DNA from: Allolobophora icterica | Taxonomy: Eukaryota > Annelida > Clitellata > Crassiclitellata > Lumbricidae | Direction of reading: 5' to 3' | Length of the DNA: 64,000 nt | Assembly (NCBI GenBank): GCA_963556255.1 | Contig: OY744613.1 | Location: forward strand, 45,812,291 to 45,876,290 | Part shown: positions 1-10,350 of the stretch, one piece after another | How positions within the stretch are numbered: position 1 is the stretch's first letter | Layout: the number at the start of each line of letters is the position of its first letter | Notes under the pieces: model-generated | Database searches by the model: none | Told to the model about the DNA's origin: nothing | Seen by the model: the letters and a program-made list of their open reading frames with translations, nothing else | Position numbers and translations under genes: made by a program

Positions 1-1056
1 AGCATGCACAGGGAAGGGCTTATATAGAATAGCAAATTCGTCTGCCAACTTCGCGGCGGCTGAAACTGTCGCGGGCTTTTTGTCAATTATCCATCTATGG
101 ATTTCAACAGGCAAGCAAGTCACAAATTGTTCAAGTTTAAAGACTTCAAAGGCCTTAGTCAAGTCATTAAACGCATCTTCACCTTCCAGCCACCTTTGAA
201 AAGGCAACGCTAAGCGGAAAGCGAAAGCAGAGTAAGTCTCCTGAGCACCCTTAACCAAAGTTCTAAAACTCTTCCTATAAAACTCAGGCACCCTAGCGAA
301 TGCAGTTAACAAAGCCTGTTTCAGGGTGTCATAATTCTTACAGTCCTCAAGAGATAACTCCGAAAAAACCTGTTGAGCTTTACCAGTTAATTGAGGGTGT
401 AACAAAGCAGTCCATTTATCTCTTGGAAATTTATGAATGGTCATAGCCTTCTCAAAGGAAACAAAATAATGTTCTATATTCGTCTCGTCAAATTTAGGGA
501 CCAATTTGATGGCAGAAGCCATGCGAAACACATCTTTGTCCTGTTCGGGACCTGGGTTCAAAACCTTAGCCTCGATGCGCTTTAGCTCTAACTCATATTG
601 TCTCTGCCTCTCTTTGTCTTCGCCCTCTGCTCTCCTCACTCGTTCTCTTTCCTCCATCTTCAATTTTTCCTGCATTTCAGCCTTTCTGTCCTCAGCCTCT
701 CGTTCTCGCCTTCTGTCTTCACTCTCTATTCTCAATTTCTGCAATTGAAATTCCCTGTCACTGTCTAACTTCCTCAATTCAGTCTTTTCTACCGCTTCCC
801 GAGACCCAATCTCTAGCGGTCTAACTCCAAAATCGAACACTTCCTTTTCCTGCGTTACAAATTTAGCAAGAATTTTCAGCATTTGCCTCTTACTCATGCC
901 CCTAGTGTCCTGATCTAATTTCTCTAATTCAAGCCTTAATTCGTCAGCCGACATATCTAAGACGTCGTCCAAACTCAAAGGCTTAGTCACCGGAGAGTGA
1001 AGGACACTCCCAACCGGAGAAGCGGTTGCCGATGTATCAGACCCAAATGTAGCCAT
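1..1056 (-). CDS. Gypsy-type retrotransposon gag protein, N-terminal part (runs off the window)
   Basis: An open frame of about 352 codons starts at the ATG on the minus strand at 1056 and is still open at base 1. An acidic N-terminus is followed by a long charged E/R/K-rich stretch (roughly residues 90-165, likely coiled coil) and then a helical capsid-like region with LHPQLTGKAQQVF and YDTLKQALL, which resembles SCAN/Ty3-type gag capsids. Gag would assemble the virus-like particle. The gene lies just downstream of a primer-binding site and LTR in the same orientation, which fixes its identity. No stop or frameshift is seen, so this copy may be fairly young. The rest (protease, RT, integrase) would lie left of the window. 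Confidence 0.75.
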   Translation of the reverse strand, partial: MATFGSDTSATASPVGSVLHSPVTKPLSLDDVLDMSADELRLELEKLDQDTRGMSKRQMLKILAKFVTQEKEVFDFGVRPLEIGSREAVEKTELRKLDSDREFQLQKLRIESEDRRREREAEDRKAEMQEKLKMEERERVRRAEGEDKERQRQYELELKRIEAKVLNPGPEQDKDVFRMASAIKLVPKFDETNIEHYFVSFEKAMTIHKFPRDKWTALLHPQLTGKAQQVFSELSLEDCKNYDTLKQALLTAFARVPEFYRKSFRTLVKGAQETYSAFAFRLALPFQRWLEGEDAFNDLTKAFEVFKLEQFVTCLPVEIHRWIIDKKPATVSAAAKLADEFAILYKPFPVHA

Positions 1057-1182
1057 GATACAAAGTCGTATGCACAAAAACGTGTACAACTTCTAAAGAA
1101 ACCGTCAAATACGCAAATACGCAGACCCAATTTCCAATTTTGAAATTTCCAATTTAACAAAACGGAAAACAGTGAATTTTAA

Positions 1183-1195
1183 GGACGAGCCCCCA
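1183..1195 (-). other. Primer-binding site, tRNA-Pro type
   Basis: Read on the minus strand the 13 bases are TGGGGGCTCGTCC, the classic start of a proline-tRNA primer-binding site as used by murine leukaemia virus and several animal LTR elements. It lies two bases after the LTR end and about 130 bases before the gag ATG, where minus-strand priming would begin. Confidence 0.75.
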
Positions 1196-1197
1196 TA

Positions 1198-1677
1198 TGT
1201 TAGCTTGTTAGTCTAGAGGTGAAATGTGAGTTAGAATGATATGAGAAATGACAAGAAAAACAAAGACTTTCGCAATATTGATAAAAGGTATATTTACACT
1301 ATGTACATAATTGAAACGATACTCACACATACAAGACAAACGAAACGTCAAAAGACAGACTCTCCGAGAAGACGCCTGCACAAACTCCACAAAGGAAGAT
1401 ACAACTCGAGAACCGGCAATTAAACATGAGTAGCGACCACGCAGGGTACACTCTCTGAAAATGACCACAAAAGGGTACTTACAATGCGTGACACAACCAG
1501 TGCACGTCTTACGCCTTACTTAACTAAAACCGGTCTCCCTGTAGACACAAGAACACTGCTATATATAGCCAACGAGACCATCCTACTTCTAGCTTCAAAC
1601 GAGGTGCGTCTTAACTAAGGTTAGAAAGTGCACGTGAGGATGATCATGGCGGGATGGCTGAAGGCCAACTCCCAACA
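1198..1677 (-). repeat. 5' LTR of the Gypsy-type element
   Basis: About 480 bp with the canonical ends: TGTTAG on the left and CCCAACA on the right as written, so read on the minus strand it begins TGTTGGG and ends CTAACA. A TATA box (CTATATATAG, 1559-1568) lies about 110 bases inside the 5' end, consistent with a short U3 promoter reading toward gag. The 3' LTR is outside the window, so LTR identity and age cannot be judged. Confidence 0.7.

Positions 1678-1681
<4 letters not shown>

Positions 1682-1743
<62 letters not shown>
1682..1743. repeat. (AT)n microsatellite
   Basis: About 30 perfect AT units directly abut the outer edge of the LTR, so the retrotransposon probably inserted into or next to this array. 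Confidence 0.95.
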
Positions 1744-1745
<2 letters not shown>

Positions 1746-2083
1746 CGTCACGAGCGCCGAATGGCTGTCAAAATTGTTGTTGTTTTGAATTTGAATTAAA
1801 TCAAATTTAAACAAAGTAATAACTTGTCGTTTTTTAAATAATTAATATGAATTTCCACTTAGCTTCCGGATACCTGATTTTATATTTTGTTTTTCTACAA
1901 AGACATCTTCAAACGAAACGGTGACATTTAAAATTGATATGTCTTCTTCCCCCGATCGAGAAGCATTACCTAACCTACATATCTCTACGTACAGGTCAAG
2001 GGATTTGTTAGCCCTCAAACCCAATAACAATTTTATGCGAACTCATTGTCAACTCGACAATCTTTTCGGAAAACTTAAACAAA

Positions 2084-2458
2084 ATGGCATTTTTCGCTAC
2101 CGCGGATCTAGAGGTGGTTGCCGAAAAGAAAGAAAAACCTACAATATTAACTCTCAAATCAACTTCACTCACTCCTCTACGTCAAACCCGCTTCCTCACC
2201 ACAATAACTTGTGAAAAACATTCTGCTTCTTTATCAAATTCACATCCAGAAATAAACTTTTTAATATTCTGTGGAATGGTGATTAACGCCCGCTCCATTG
2301 CCAAAAGGGATGCATTGGACCATCTTAGTGCTGAACTTTCTGGTTATGACCTCGACATGGCCATAATTTCAGAAACACACCTTAAAGCCCATCATCTGCA
2401 AACAGTCTGTAAAATCCAAGGTTATCAAACCTTTAGAAAAGACCGAAAAGGTAGTGTG
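2084..2458 (+). pseudogene. LINE endonuclease fragment, N-terminal part
   Basis: The plus-strand translation contains INARSIAKRDALDHL and DMAIISETHLK, the start and the catalytic-glutamate motif (E of SETHLK) of an apurinic-type endonuclease of a CR1/Jockey-like LINE. It cuts the target DNA for reverse transcription. The homology stops abruptly after the RKDRKG stretch at about 2455, where a TAACTATAAC-type repeat begins. The missing downstream half of the domain seems to lie at 3036-3803 in the opposite orientation. A degenerate 5' part may extend left to about 1900. Confidence 0.6.
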
Positions 2459-2600
2459 ATTTACGTTAACGTTAACGATAACGAAAATGATTTCGTTAAC
2501 GATAACTATAACTATAACTAAAAAATATCATTAACTATAACTATGACTATAACGAAAATAACACTAACGAAAATTCATCGCTATTTTCGTTAATGAAAAA
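2459..2600. repeat. TAACTATAAC / GTTAACGATAACG degenerate repeat
   Basis: Short imperfect repeats of AACTATAACT and GTTAACGATAACG. The complementary form appears at 3806-3960, so the two blocks form an inverted pair around 2600-3805. Each block touches the broken edge of a LINE endonuclease fragment. Confidence 0.65.
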
Positions 2601-3035
2601 AGTGCAATATCGATAAACATAAGATCGTGACAAAGAGCTGTCTTTAAATTAATCATTAATTATATCAACAAAATGGGGCGAGGAATTTGAAAAATTTGAC
2701 AATTCTTAACAAGGGGGAGAGGTGTTGAAGTCAAATTGACGTCAGCAATAATGTAATCAAAAAGCGGTAATCAAAAAGCGACCATAGATTCGGAAAGTCT
2801 TTATGAGTGATCTATTTCATTTTTGTTTGTAACTTAATCAACGCGATATTTTCTTCGTTTTAAATAATACTGTTTATTGTTCCCTGATAAATAAGAAAAT
2901 GTGCTGCATATTCTCTTGCGAATATCCTGGGTTCTTTTCGAAAATCTAATATTCCGAATTTCTTTTTGATGGAAAGATAATTTTTTCTTTCGATTGTTAA
3001 TATTAGAGTGAGAAACTTGTTTTGATTTTAATTTT

Positions 3036-3803
3036 CTATGTTAAAAGGAATATTATAAAAGTTATCATGTTCATGTTTAAATTAGAAATGTTCGTAATAA
3101 AAATCATATTGAATACACTTTTAATATCCGGGGTTATGAATGGAGGATCTTTTGATGTGATAGTGACGGAACGAAGAGGGTAATTTTGTTCTAATCGTGC
3201 AGTAGAATCGCTGTAGAAAGTATCCCAGGCTTCTTGTAAATCGGATGAGGAGGAGATAAGGTCAGGGTCCAGGTTTTCTAGTCCACGTAGAGTCATGGAG
3301 TGTTGTGTAGGAGATCTTTTCCTAAAGGTGAGAGATATGTTGCTTTCCTCTGTCAGTGATTGGATTTCCTGAGGTAGCAATCATAGCTTTATGGTCAGTA
3401 CGGATTGTTGAGGAGATAACTTTGATGTTGAATAAATCAGGAACGGAAACCATGAACTGAACGAGAATGTTATTTCCACGGGTGGGTTCAAAGACTGTTG
3501 GAGAGAGACCTGTAAGTTCCGTAATTTCATCGATGTTGAGAAGATTGAAATCACCGCCCAGTATAATTAAAGCGCTATTCTCTGCCTGAGATATTTCTTC
3601 GACTGATTTGTTAAGCCAATGAAGGAGGGTGCTAAGCGGGTAAATTGGGCTCAGAGAATGGTAAAAAAGTGCTCCAATACATATTCGATTGTTAGTGCAA
3701 TTCAATTTCAGCTGACATTTCTTGAATTGGCCAGTGTGTTGCATTGATACTTTCTCGAATATATATAGCCACACCATCACCTTTTCTTCCTTTTCGCAGT
3801 GTG
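3036..3803 (-). pseudogene. LINE endonuclease C-terminal part and linker
   Basis: On the minus strand the homology begins with a GRKGDGVAIYIRES block near 3803 and continues through ALIILGGDFNLLN (the GDFN catalytic motif) and TIRTDHKAM (the SDH-like motif). After a frameshift near 3350 it continues into a linker with DPPFITPDIKS, typical of the segment before the RT domain in CR1/Jockey-like LINEs. No RT is present. It picks up at the same point of the domain where the plus-strand fragment ending at 2458 stops, so the two may come from one disrupted LINE. Confidence 0.65.
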
Positions 3804-3805
3804 AT

Positions 3806-3960
3806 TCTCCGTACAGATTTTATTTTAGTTGTAGTTACAGTTATAGTTAATAAGTTTTTCATTTTAGTTATAGTTACAGTTATAGTTAGCATTAATTATT
3901 GTTATAGTTATAGTCACTACACTTTTATTTTAGTTAATTTTAGTTAGTACATAGTTACAA
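3806..3960. repeat. AGTTATAGTT degenerate repeat, inverted partner of 2459-2600
   Basis: Imperfect AGTTATAGTTAC repeats, the reverse complement of the block at 2459-2600. It abuts the 5' side of the minus-strand LINE fragment. Confidence 0.65.
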
Positions 3961-4155
3961 CTGGCACCGATGGCGCTTTGTCTGGCTCCTTTGGGGTTCT
4001 CGATTAACTATGTGATCAAATTTTAATAAGTTTTTGATCTCTTCCCCCTTGTCAACAACTGTCACACATTCAAGGACCCCCTAACAAACTTATGTCAAAG
4101 AAAATTATCCCACCCCAGAACATTTCTATGACTCTAAGAAATGGAAGAAATTTAA

Positions 4156-4988
4156 CCCTCGAATGCCCAAGGGGGTCCGACCGGACCCCAGACCCGCTTT
4201 TCACGGATAACTTTAGAACGGCTACGAAATTGTAGAAATGCTTTTAGGACATCCTAAAGCATTCAATTGGGCTTCGTATGTTATATTTTGCGTGATTATT
4301 CTACCACCCTGTAGCCCACAACCATAGCATATACCAAGGACACCCCCAAGATATGCGGCTGATGGTCATACTGGCATATAGTTTGCCAACACAGAAATGA
4401 ATTATTTTAACGCACGTTATTGTGAAATACCATATATCAGTCGATTGCAAATTGAATTTGGATTATAACAAGCCAAATCCCGTTAAAATATTCCATTCCT
4501 GTACCCCACAACCATAGCATATACCAAGGACACCCCAAGATATGCGGCTGGTGGTCATACTGGCATATGGTTTACCAACCCAGAAATCAATTTTTAGCGC
4601 AAGTTATTGTAAAATACCATGTATCAATCGAATGCAAATTGAATTTGGATTATAACAAGCCAAATCCCGTTAAAATATTCCAATCCTGTACCCCACAACC
4701 AGGGAACAACTACATGCGTACAATTGAATACATGCGAAAAATCCCGAAATTGCAAAGAAACTACAAAAGAGTAGGCCCCCTATTAAAGTTCAAATAAAGT
4801 TTCACCAGGTGGCGCTATTGTGAAATACCATATATCAGTCGATGCAAATTGAATTTGGATTATAACAAGCCAAATCCCGTTAAAATATTCCAATCCGTTC
4901 TCCAGATATCACAATGAAAACATTGGGGTCCGGTCGGACCCCCCCGTTGGGCATTCGTGTACCAAAAAATAGCTTGGGCACTCGAGGG
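4156..4988. mobile_element. TTAA-flanked non-autonomous element, piggyBac-like (family 2, three-unit copy)
   Basis: The element is flanked by TTAA on both sides (4152-4155 and 4989-4992). Its ends are inverted repeats: CCCTCGAATGCCCAAG on the left and the complement of CCCTCGAGTGCCCAAG on the right. Just inside the left end is a GGTCCGACCGGACC palindrome; its complement-like GGTCCGGTCGGACC lies near the right end. The body is about three tandem units of roughly 190 bp (starting near 4310, 4500 and 4690) sharing ACAACCATAGCATATACC. There is no coding capacity. A one-unit relative is at 45226-45646. TTAA targeting and CCC ends point to the piggyBac superfamily. Confidence 0.8.
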
Positions 4989-5059
4989 TTAAATTGCCGA
5001 AAACACAAAATGCTGTTATTGAGATTTGAATTTTATACTTGATGGCTACAGTAGGTTAC

Positions 5060-5740
5060 ATGTGCGATCATTGTCTGTCACAGATATTTATTGGATTTTT
5101 TCCATTCAAAAATACAATCTTGTTTTCTTTTAAATACAGCAATAACATCAGGAACAATATCAGTCAGAAATTGGGTTGGCCATTTAAGACCCCCTTTGTT
5201 CAAAATTTCAATATATAAGAATTTGTCATCCAGGTTTTCACCAATTTCGCATAGCAGCTCTCTATCAGTACAGAGTTCTTACTGACACAACTAAAAGTAA
5301 ATATTTCTCAAACTTTATGCACAATATAGCCTGCAACTAACATTTATAATGCAAGTCAAGTCCCTGTTGTTTATACAGCCATCAATAAATGGTTTCAGCT
5401 CATTTCCACCACACAACAGTGTAAACATATTTCGATTATTCGATTATTGTCAGATATAATACACAGCACTCTGTAACCAGCATCGTGTATAGCACTCAAC
5501 ACTTTCAACGTAATTTCCTTCAAATTGCAGCTGTCATGTTAACAGCTGGACCAAGAGGTACCACCTCTCTGTCCTTGGAAAAAAAGAGGGGCAATCATAA
5601 AGGCTTGCACTATTGTTGCTTGCTGTTACGAGTTATTGCGGTCAAAACATTGAATTTTGCCGCCTTTAAAGGTTGCTGTGGGCTCAATTGTATCTCATCC
5701 AATATCAGTGAAACAAATTTATAATGTGGCTCAAGATACC
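5060..5740 (-). pseudogene. P-element/THAP9-like transposase remnant
   Basis: The minus strand, read across at least one frameshift (near 5521) and several stops, contains TIEPTATFKGGKI, then DREVVPLGPAVNMTAA, then KEITLKVLSAIHDAGYRV, then ISDNNRI. This order (an acidic catalytic block, a PLGPVxN-like block, then ISDNN) matches the RNase-H-fold core of P-element and THAP9 transposases. Neither the N-terminal THAP zinc finger nor the GTP-binding insertion could be recognised. It is a small eroded piece with no neighbouring partner gene. Confidence 0.6.
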
Positions 5741-6381
5741 GAGCCTTGTTCCTCAAATATGCAATATGTACAATTGTATATCAGTTACAGAACCTGCATG
5801 AGATGATGACAAACATGACGTCTAACGTCGCAAGTATAACTCAGAAGGCAATATTAAAACACTTTTCCTCAGAAAATCATATGCTTTAGGAGAAAACAGA
5901 AACAATCTACAAGGCCAAGGAATCGTTTTTGCACTGTTAGTTTTGCGTAACGTCAAACGAATGTGCAGTTGCTCAGTCAAAAAGTTCAAGGAAAATGAAC
6001 TTTTATCCGACTGAGTGCTGTCAAGTTCATCACATTGCTCCTGAAGAACAAAAGTGCATGCTCCATTCTAGACTCAGATCTGCACTCGATATCACCCTTC
6101 ATAAAGTGACTTATCAGTAAATCCAGTTTTGACCAATGGTCAAGTAATTCATCAGCTCCCAAGACCCATGACACGTTCACCCGATATCCGAACATAATTA
6201 CAAAAACAGAAACTTTAAAGTTATTTACAATCTTAATAGCGACTTTGATTTAAGGACATTCAGTAATATCAAGTATACAACTATACATATACATACATGA
6301 GTGTCTGAAGAAACAAGAACCAAATCAGGATCATGTCCACTATGAGCGTTAATCCCAGAACGTAGTGTGTTGAAAGAATTA
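5741..6381. other. No recognised gene
   Basis: AT-rich sequence left of the Polinton. A 69-codon minus-strand frame (5986-6195) has no family resemblance that I recognise. Nothing else is seen. Confidence 0.5.
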
Positions 6382-6387
6382 ATAGTG

Positions 6388-6687
6388 AGTAGTGTGCGTT
6401 ATATTGCTTTTGGGCCACGCCTTCCAGAGGACCATTTGACCAATGGACGCTTACAGCAGATCGACCAGAGGGTCTCCAGAGGCCTACGAACCCATACAGC
6501 ATATCGACTTTCTCCTGTGTATTTTAGAACAAAATTAGCGCAGGGACTATTATAGCCGATCGACTTCCAGGCTGTCGGTGTGTCCGTGGATTCCACGGAA
6601 CACACGGACGCACGAACACGTAATCTCAGATTGATTTTAGGTTTGGGTTCTACAACAAAGAAATCGATTTTGAGGGCCTCCAGAGCA
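6388..6687 (+). repeat. Left terminal inverted repeat of the Polinton
   Basis: About 300 bp matching the reverse complement of 30154-30457 at roughly 95% by eye, with a 3-4 base length difference near the middle. It contains a near-perfect palindrome TCCGTGGATTCCACGGA at 6583-6599. Both repeats remain open in one frame throughout, which may be chance or an old coding constraint. Confidence 0.95.
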
Positions 6688-6886
6688 GATCCATTATCAT
6701 GGCTGAAAAAAGGTGTCACGGACCTATAAAGATATCATTTATGCCCTAATCGCTGCCCGCGATTTGAACTAATCGTATGCTGGTGGCGCGGTCGGAACAG
6801 CAACAGACTCACTACTCCAACCACCTAGGATGAAAACTTTTATGTTGAGGTTCGCGGGGAACACCCAGTGCTGGTTAGTTTCTTGA

Positions 6887-7390
6887 TTAGTTCCGCCACC
6901 ATCTCGTATTTGCTTTGACACGGCAACTCTTTTTTCCGCTCTTGCTTTGTATATCACGTTTCATCGTTCTATATTTATCCTCCTCTCCCAGAATAAGCTT
7001 GTACTCGTCATCGCTAATAGCCGTGTCCTCTAGCGCCCTCGAAATGTGGTCATGGACCGTGTTTAGTTTACTTCCGCCAAAATACAAATTTCGTCGTGTT
7101 TTGAAGCTTTAGCAACAAAACTTCGACTAATAATATTTCCAAATATATCCAGAAAATTCGTCGCTATGGCAAAACCCTCTAGAACAATACCAGGAACAAA
7201 ACCAATACCAGTGGCTAACATAGCTACCCCACCCACCCCAGTTCCAAGACTAACCATAGCAAGGCCGGCCGAGGCCCCATTAGCCACATCTACAACCCTC
7301 TTATACTTTATGCATAGTTGTCCACGGCTCTCAGCCTCAGACCTCAGGAAGGCTTCTATTTCACCGATCTTCTGGAGGCGAAATGTCTGA
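6887..7390 (-). pseudogene. Polinton hydrophobic protein of unknown function
   Basis: The minus strand reads a charged N-terminal helix (IGEIEAFLRSEAESRG, KYKRVVDVANGAS), then a long Gly/Ala-rich hydrophobic segment (about 7165-7270, GLAMVSLGTGVGGVAMLATG), then a charged C-terminus with VHDHISRALEDTAISDDEYKL. This layout is common in Polinton-derived hypothetical proteins of invertebrates; a membrane-associated role is inference. A frameshift near 7075 separates the hydrophobic part from the C-terminal helix. It is the outermost gene at the left end, transcribed toward the terminal repeat. Confidence 0.6.
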
Positions 7391-7464
7391 AAAAATTGTT
7401 CACTCCGTAAGCGTTGAGTACAAAGACATGGTTTTTATAGTTGCTCTATCAGTAACGTTATGTT

Positions 7465-7929
7465 TCACTCGATAGATGAAGTACTTTCAACTCCTCTCTT
7501 TTTTCCTTCAATTCGGAAACTCGTTCTCGTTTGTCCTGGAATGAATATTGCCCTAGCTGCATCAAATTGTCCACTTGGAATGTCGACTGTACGATCGATG
7601 CTACCCGCGACTGTTATAACGCGAACTGACGCATCACCGGTACTAACACCAAACATTGTAAGCCTCCAGAATCCGCGGTCTAATGAGGCCGTCTCATTGT
7701 TAGTTTGCAACGTGATATATGGATAGCGTGCCGCGGTCAATGGAAGCGTTTGCCACGAACTTAGAGTCACAGTTTTGGTCGCTGTGTAAATATCGCGGCT
7801 GTCATAATCGTCCGATACGAAATCGATGTGGATTTGGGGAACCGCGGCTAACATATCTGCGGTGGGCTTAGGGATTGTATATCCCCAGTTGGTTAGTCCA
7901 ACCAAATTATCGAGGTTGTACTTGTGCAT
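7465..7929 (-). CDS. Small beta-rich Polinton protein, unknown
   Basis: An intact 154-codon frame starting MHKYNLDNLVGL. Alternating polar and hydrophobic residues with many T, S and V suggest a beta-sandwich, compatible with a minor virion or spike component. I recognise no family. It directly follows the fibre-like gene on the same strand, with its ATG 67 bases after that gene's stop, so it may act with the fibre. There is no signal peptide or membrane segment. Confidence 0.5.
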   Translation of the reverse strand: MHKYNLDNLVGLTNWGYTIPKPTADMLAAVPQIHIDFVSDDYDSRDIYTATKTVTLSSWQTLPLTAARYPYITLQTNNETASLDRGFWRLTMFGVSTGDASVRVITVAGSIDRTVDIPSGQFDAARAIFIPGQTRTSFRIEGKKRGVESTSSIE

Positions 7930-7995
7930 ATTTGTTTCTCCCTTTTGCCGGGGATAACCTCGAATCTTTTAGTGTGAGTCGGCCATTATTAAGTC

Positions 7996-9901
7996 TTATG
8001 TTTCTCCAACTTTAAAATATGTGTATATCTGGAAGTGAGATATGCCAAGAGTAGTTGATGATGATGGCTCTATTGCACGCGCCTCCAGGTCGTATATTTT
8101 GAATGCGGTGTCAGTGTTAATGGTAAACTCCAGCATAGAATCCGTCAAAGCGGAATGGCTATGGGAGGTGAGTAGTTCTCTATATGATATTACAGAGGTT
8201 GAACGAACCTCGGTTGAACGAGTACCCCCATGAATCTTCCAGGACGTGATACATCAAGCAGCCACCCCAGCAAGACTAACCTTCCATATTCGCACAGGCG
8301 TCGGGCATTCAATCTGTAATGCAGTCCCTGTAATACTACCAGGTGCGGCATGCGTGGCCCTCCACTCACCTATGACTCCTGAGTTGAATGCCATATACGG
8401 TGGGTAATCAGGGAGAGATGTCCTGGCTGAGGCAATAAAACCCGTTTCGGAAATGTTTTTGGACAGCGGTGGAATGTGACCGCTGTAGTTAAAAAATTTG
8501 AGGTTATTCACGTACTGTCTTACAGCGGTCTTTACCGTCTGTGTACCTTTTAATAACAACAGCCTCAGTGTCGACATATTGTTTATTTGCTACGTTCAAA
8601 GGCTCCGTCGGTATTTTATTTAATTTTGTCATTTTGCCGGTTACGATCCTCGTCACCTGCCCGATGCTCGCCGCGTCGGTATTAGTTGATGAGGCGCCTG
8701 TGTAAAACCCAGTCACTTTCTTACCGCCCATGGCCAAATACCAGTCATGGTGTCGCCAGTTTTTAGAACGTGATTACCACTAATGTTAGCATCCTGATCG
8801 ACTGCGTACTGTCTGGTGGCCGCGTTCTCGGCATCAACGTAACGCTTGTTTGTCATGTGCAACGGTTCCGTTGGTACTCTTTCACTCTTTGTCATAGTGT
8901 CGGCACCATTGACACTTGTGCCATACTTGCAGCATCGCTTTCGGACGTTGCTGCGTCTGTAGGGAGCCCAGTAACTCTTTTTCCACCCATGGTTAAATCA
9001 CCCGTCATTGCGTCGCCACCTTTAAGCACGCATGCGCTCCTGACGATAGCATCTTGTTCGTTGGAGTAACTTTTGGTAGCTTCAGCTTTCTGGTCCGCGT
9101 ACTCCCTGGTGGCGGCGGAATTCTGATCTGTATATGTCCTGACGGCCGAGTTAAGCTCGGCGTACTGATCGACTACGTACTGTCTCGCGTCAACATTTTG
9201 GGCATCGACGTATCTTTTGTTCACCACATGCAACGACTCCGTGGATACTCTATCGTGTTTTGCCAGGCTGTCGGTGACCACCTTTAACACTTGTGTCACG
9301 CTCCCTGCGTCGCTTTCAGACGTTTTTGCGCCGGTAGAGAGCCCAGTAACTCGGTGGACATTCATAACTAGGGGTCCAGTCATTACACTGCCGGATTTGA
9401 GCACGCACGCATTCCTGACGATAACACATAACTTTTAACAATAAGGTCCTTGTCATCTGCATACTGCCTAACGGAATCTCTCAGCCCCGCATTCTTCTTG
9501 TCCGTGTACTGCCTGGCATCGATAAGCTTTTGGTCTGCATGATTTTCGGCTGCGGTCGCCTTCTGGTCCGCGTATCATACCACTTGTGCCCAACTGGCAG
9601 CGTCGCTTTCAGACACTGCTGCGTCTATGGGCAGCCCAGCAACTTTGTGACCACCCATTTTTAGAACGCCGGACATCGTTCCACCGGTGAATTGTAAGTT
9701 GTCCTGATCTACGATGTCTGCATAAGCCTTTGTCGCGGCGTCCGTTTCCATTGTGGGCGTCCCCACGTTTGTCAGCCGAAAACCTCCAGCCGATAGAATT
9801 CCCAACATTGCAACACTCGCTTTGTGGACGAGCCCAGCGGCGCTTATCTGCCCCCCTCCCACCCCACCTCCACCGTCTCTTCCAAATTTATCAAGCGGCA
9901 T
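7996..9901 (-). pseudogene. Phage tail-fibre-like spike gene with collar-type repeats
   Basis: A glycine-rich N-terminus (DGGGGVGGG) leads into at least four repeats combining GDTMTG or GGTMSG, MGGKKVTGLP, a SESDAASxAQV stretch and NKRYVDAEN, the pattern of trimeric phage tail-fibre shafts. The C-terminal part (about 8000-8480) has ASARTSLPDYPPYMAFNSG and VRIWKVSLAGV, which resembles a discoidin (F5/8 type C) carbohydrate-binding fold. The reading is broken by frameshifts near 8510, 8720, 8895 and 9400-9600 and by an in-frame TGA near 8250. A host-attachment role is inferred. Its position after the protease and capsid genes fits a structural protein. Intact length would be about 635 codons. 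Confidence 0.65.
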
Positions 9902-9930
9902 TTTTTAATACAAAAAAGGGTGGCGGAAGT

Positions 9931-10350
9931 CTAACATATGTCAAGCACGATGTCTTCAAAATTCTTTCCAGCAGCGAGCCCTCTTAGCACGAGAAGACAG
10001 AGATGACCACATACCACATCATCGGGGCCTTGTAGCTGAAATGTTTGAGTTCTTATGGAACGGTTTAAATATTGAGAAATTTCGAGAGGCGGATCTAAAA
10101 CATAGCTGTCAAAATAGACGGCTGTTGGTCCATCTATCCAATAGGCGTCACAGTGAGTACAATCACCAGAACCGGAATCTAAATTAACAACTCCACGCTC
10201 CTTCTCACGAGCCACGGCGGGCAAATCATCTCGCATGAAAACACCGCGGAAATGCGGCAGCGCTCTGGCAACTTTCTCTGTGTCAAAGTTGCTCAAAGGT
10301 TTTAGTTTTTTTGCCCCATGTAGAGACCCAATCCTTTGCACATTGGACAA
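9931..10350 (-). CDS. Adenain-like cysteine protease (virion maturation)
   Basis: A 139-codon frame with conserved LSNF near the start and GVFMRDDLP, then a THCDAYW block (candidate catalytic His), VYFDSY (candidate Asp) and VVCGHLCL (candidate Cys), in the order His-Asp-Cys seen in adenovirus-type C5 proteases. Such enzymes cleave virion precursor proteins at Gly-rich sites. The residue after the His is Cys where most relatives have Trp, so activity is uncertain. The start overlaps the end of the gene at 10302-10826 by about 50 bases, suggesting tight packing. No frameshift is seen. Confidence 0.75.
   Translation of the reverse strand: MSNVQRIGSLHGAKKLKPLSNFDTEKVARALPHFRGVFMRDDLPAVAREKERGVVNLDSGSGDCTHCDAYWIDGPTAVYFDSYVLDPPLEISQYLNRSIRTQTFQLQGPDDVVCGHLCLLVLRGLAAGKNFEDIVLDIC

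Noticed and set aside
3780..3815. AGTGTGAT on both sides of 2459-3800 as an 8-bp hAT duplication
   Set aside because: The enclosed segment lacks inverted ends and contains a LINE fragment running to its edge, so the match is probably chance.
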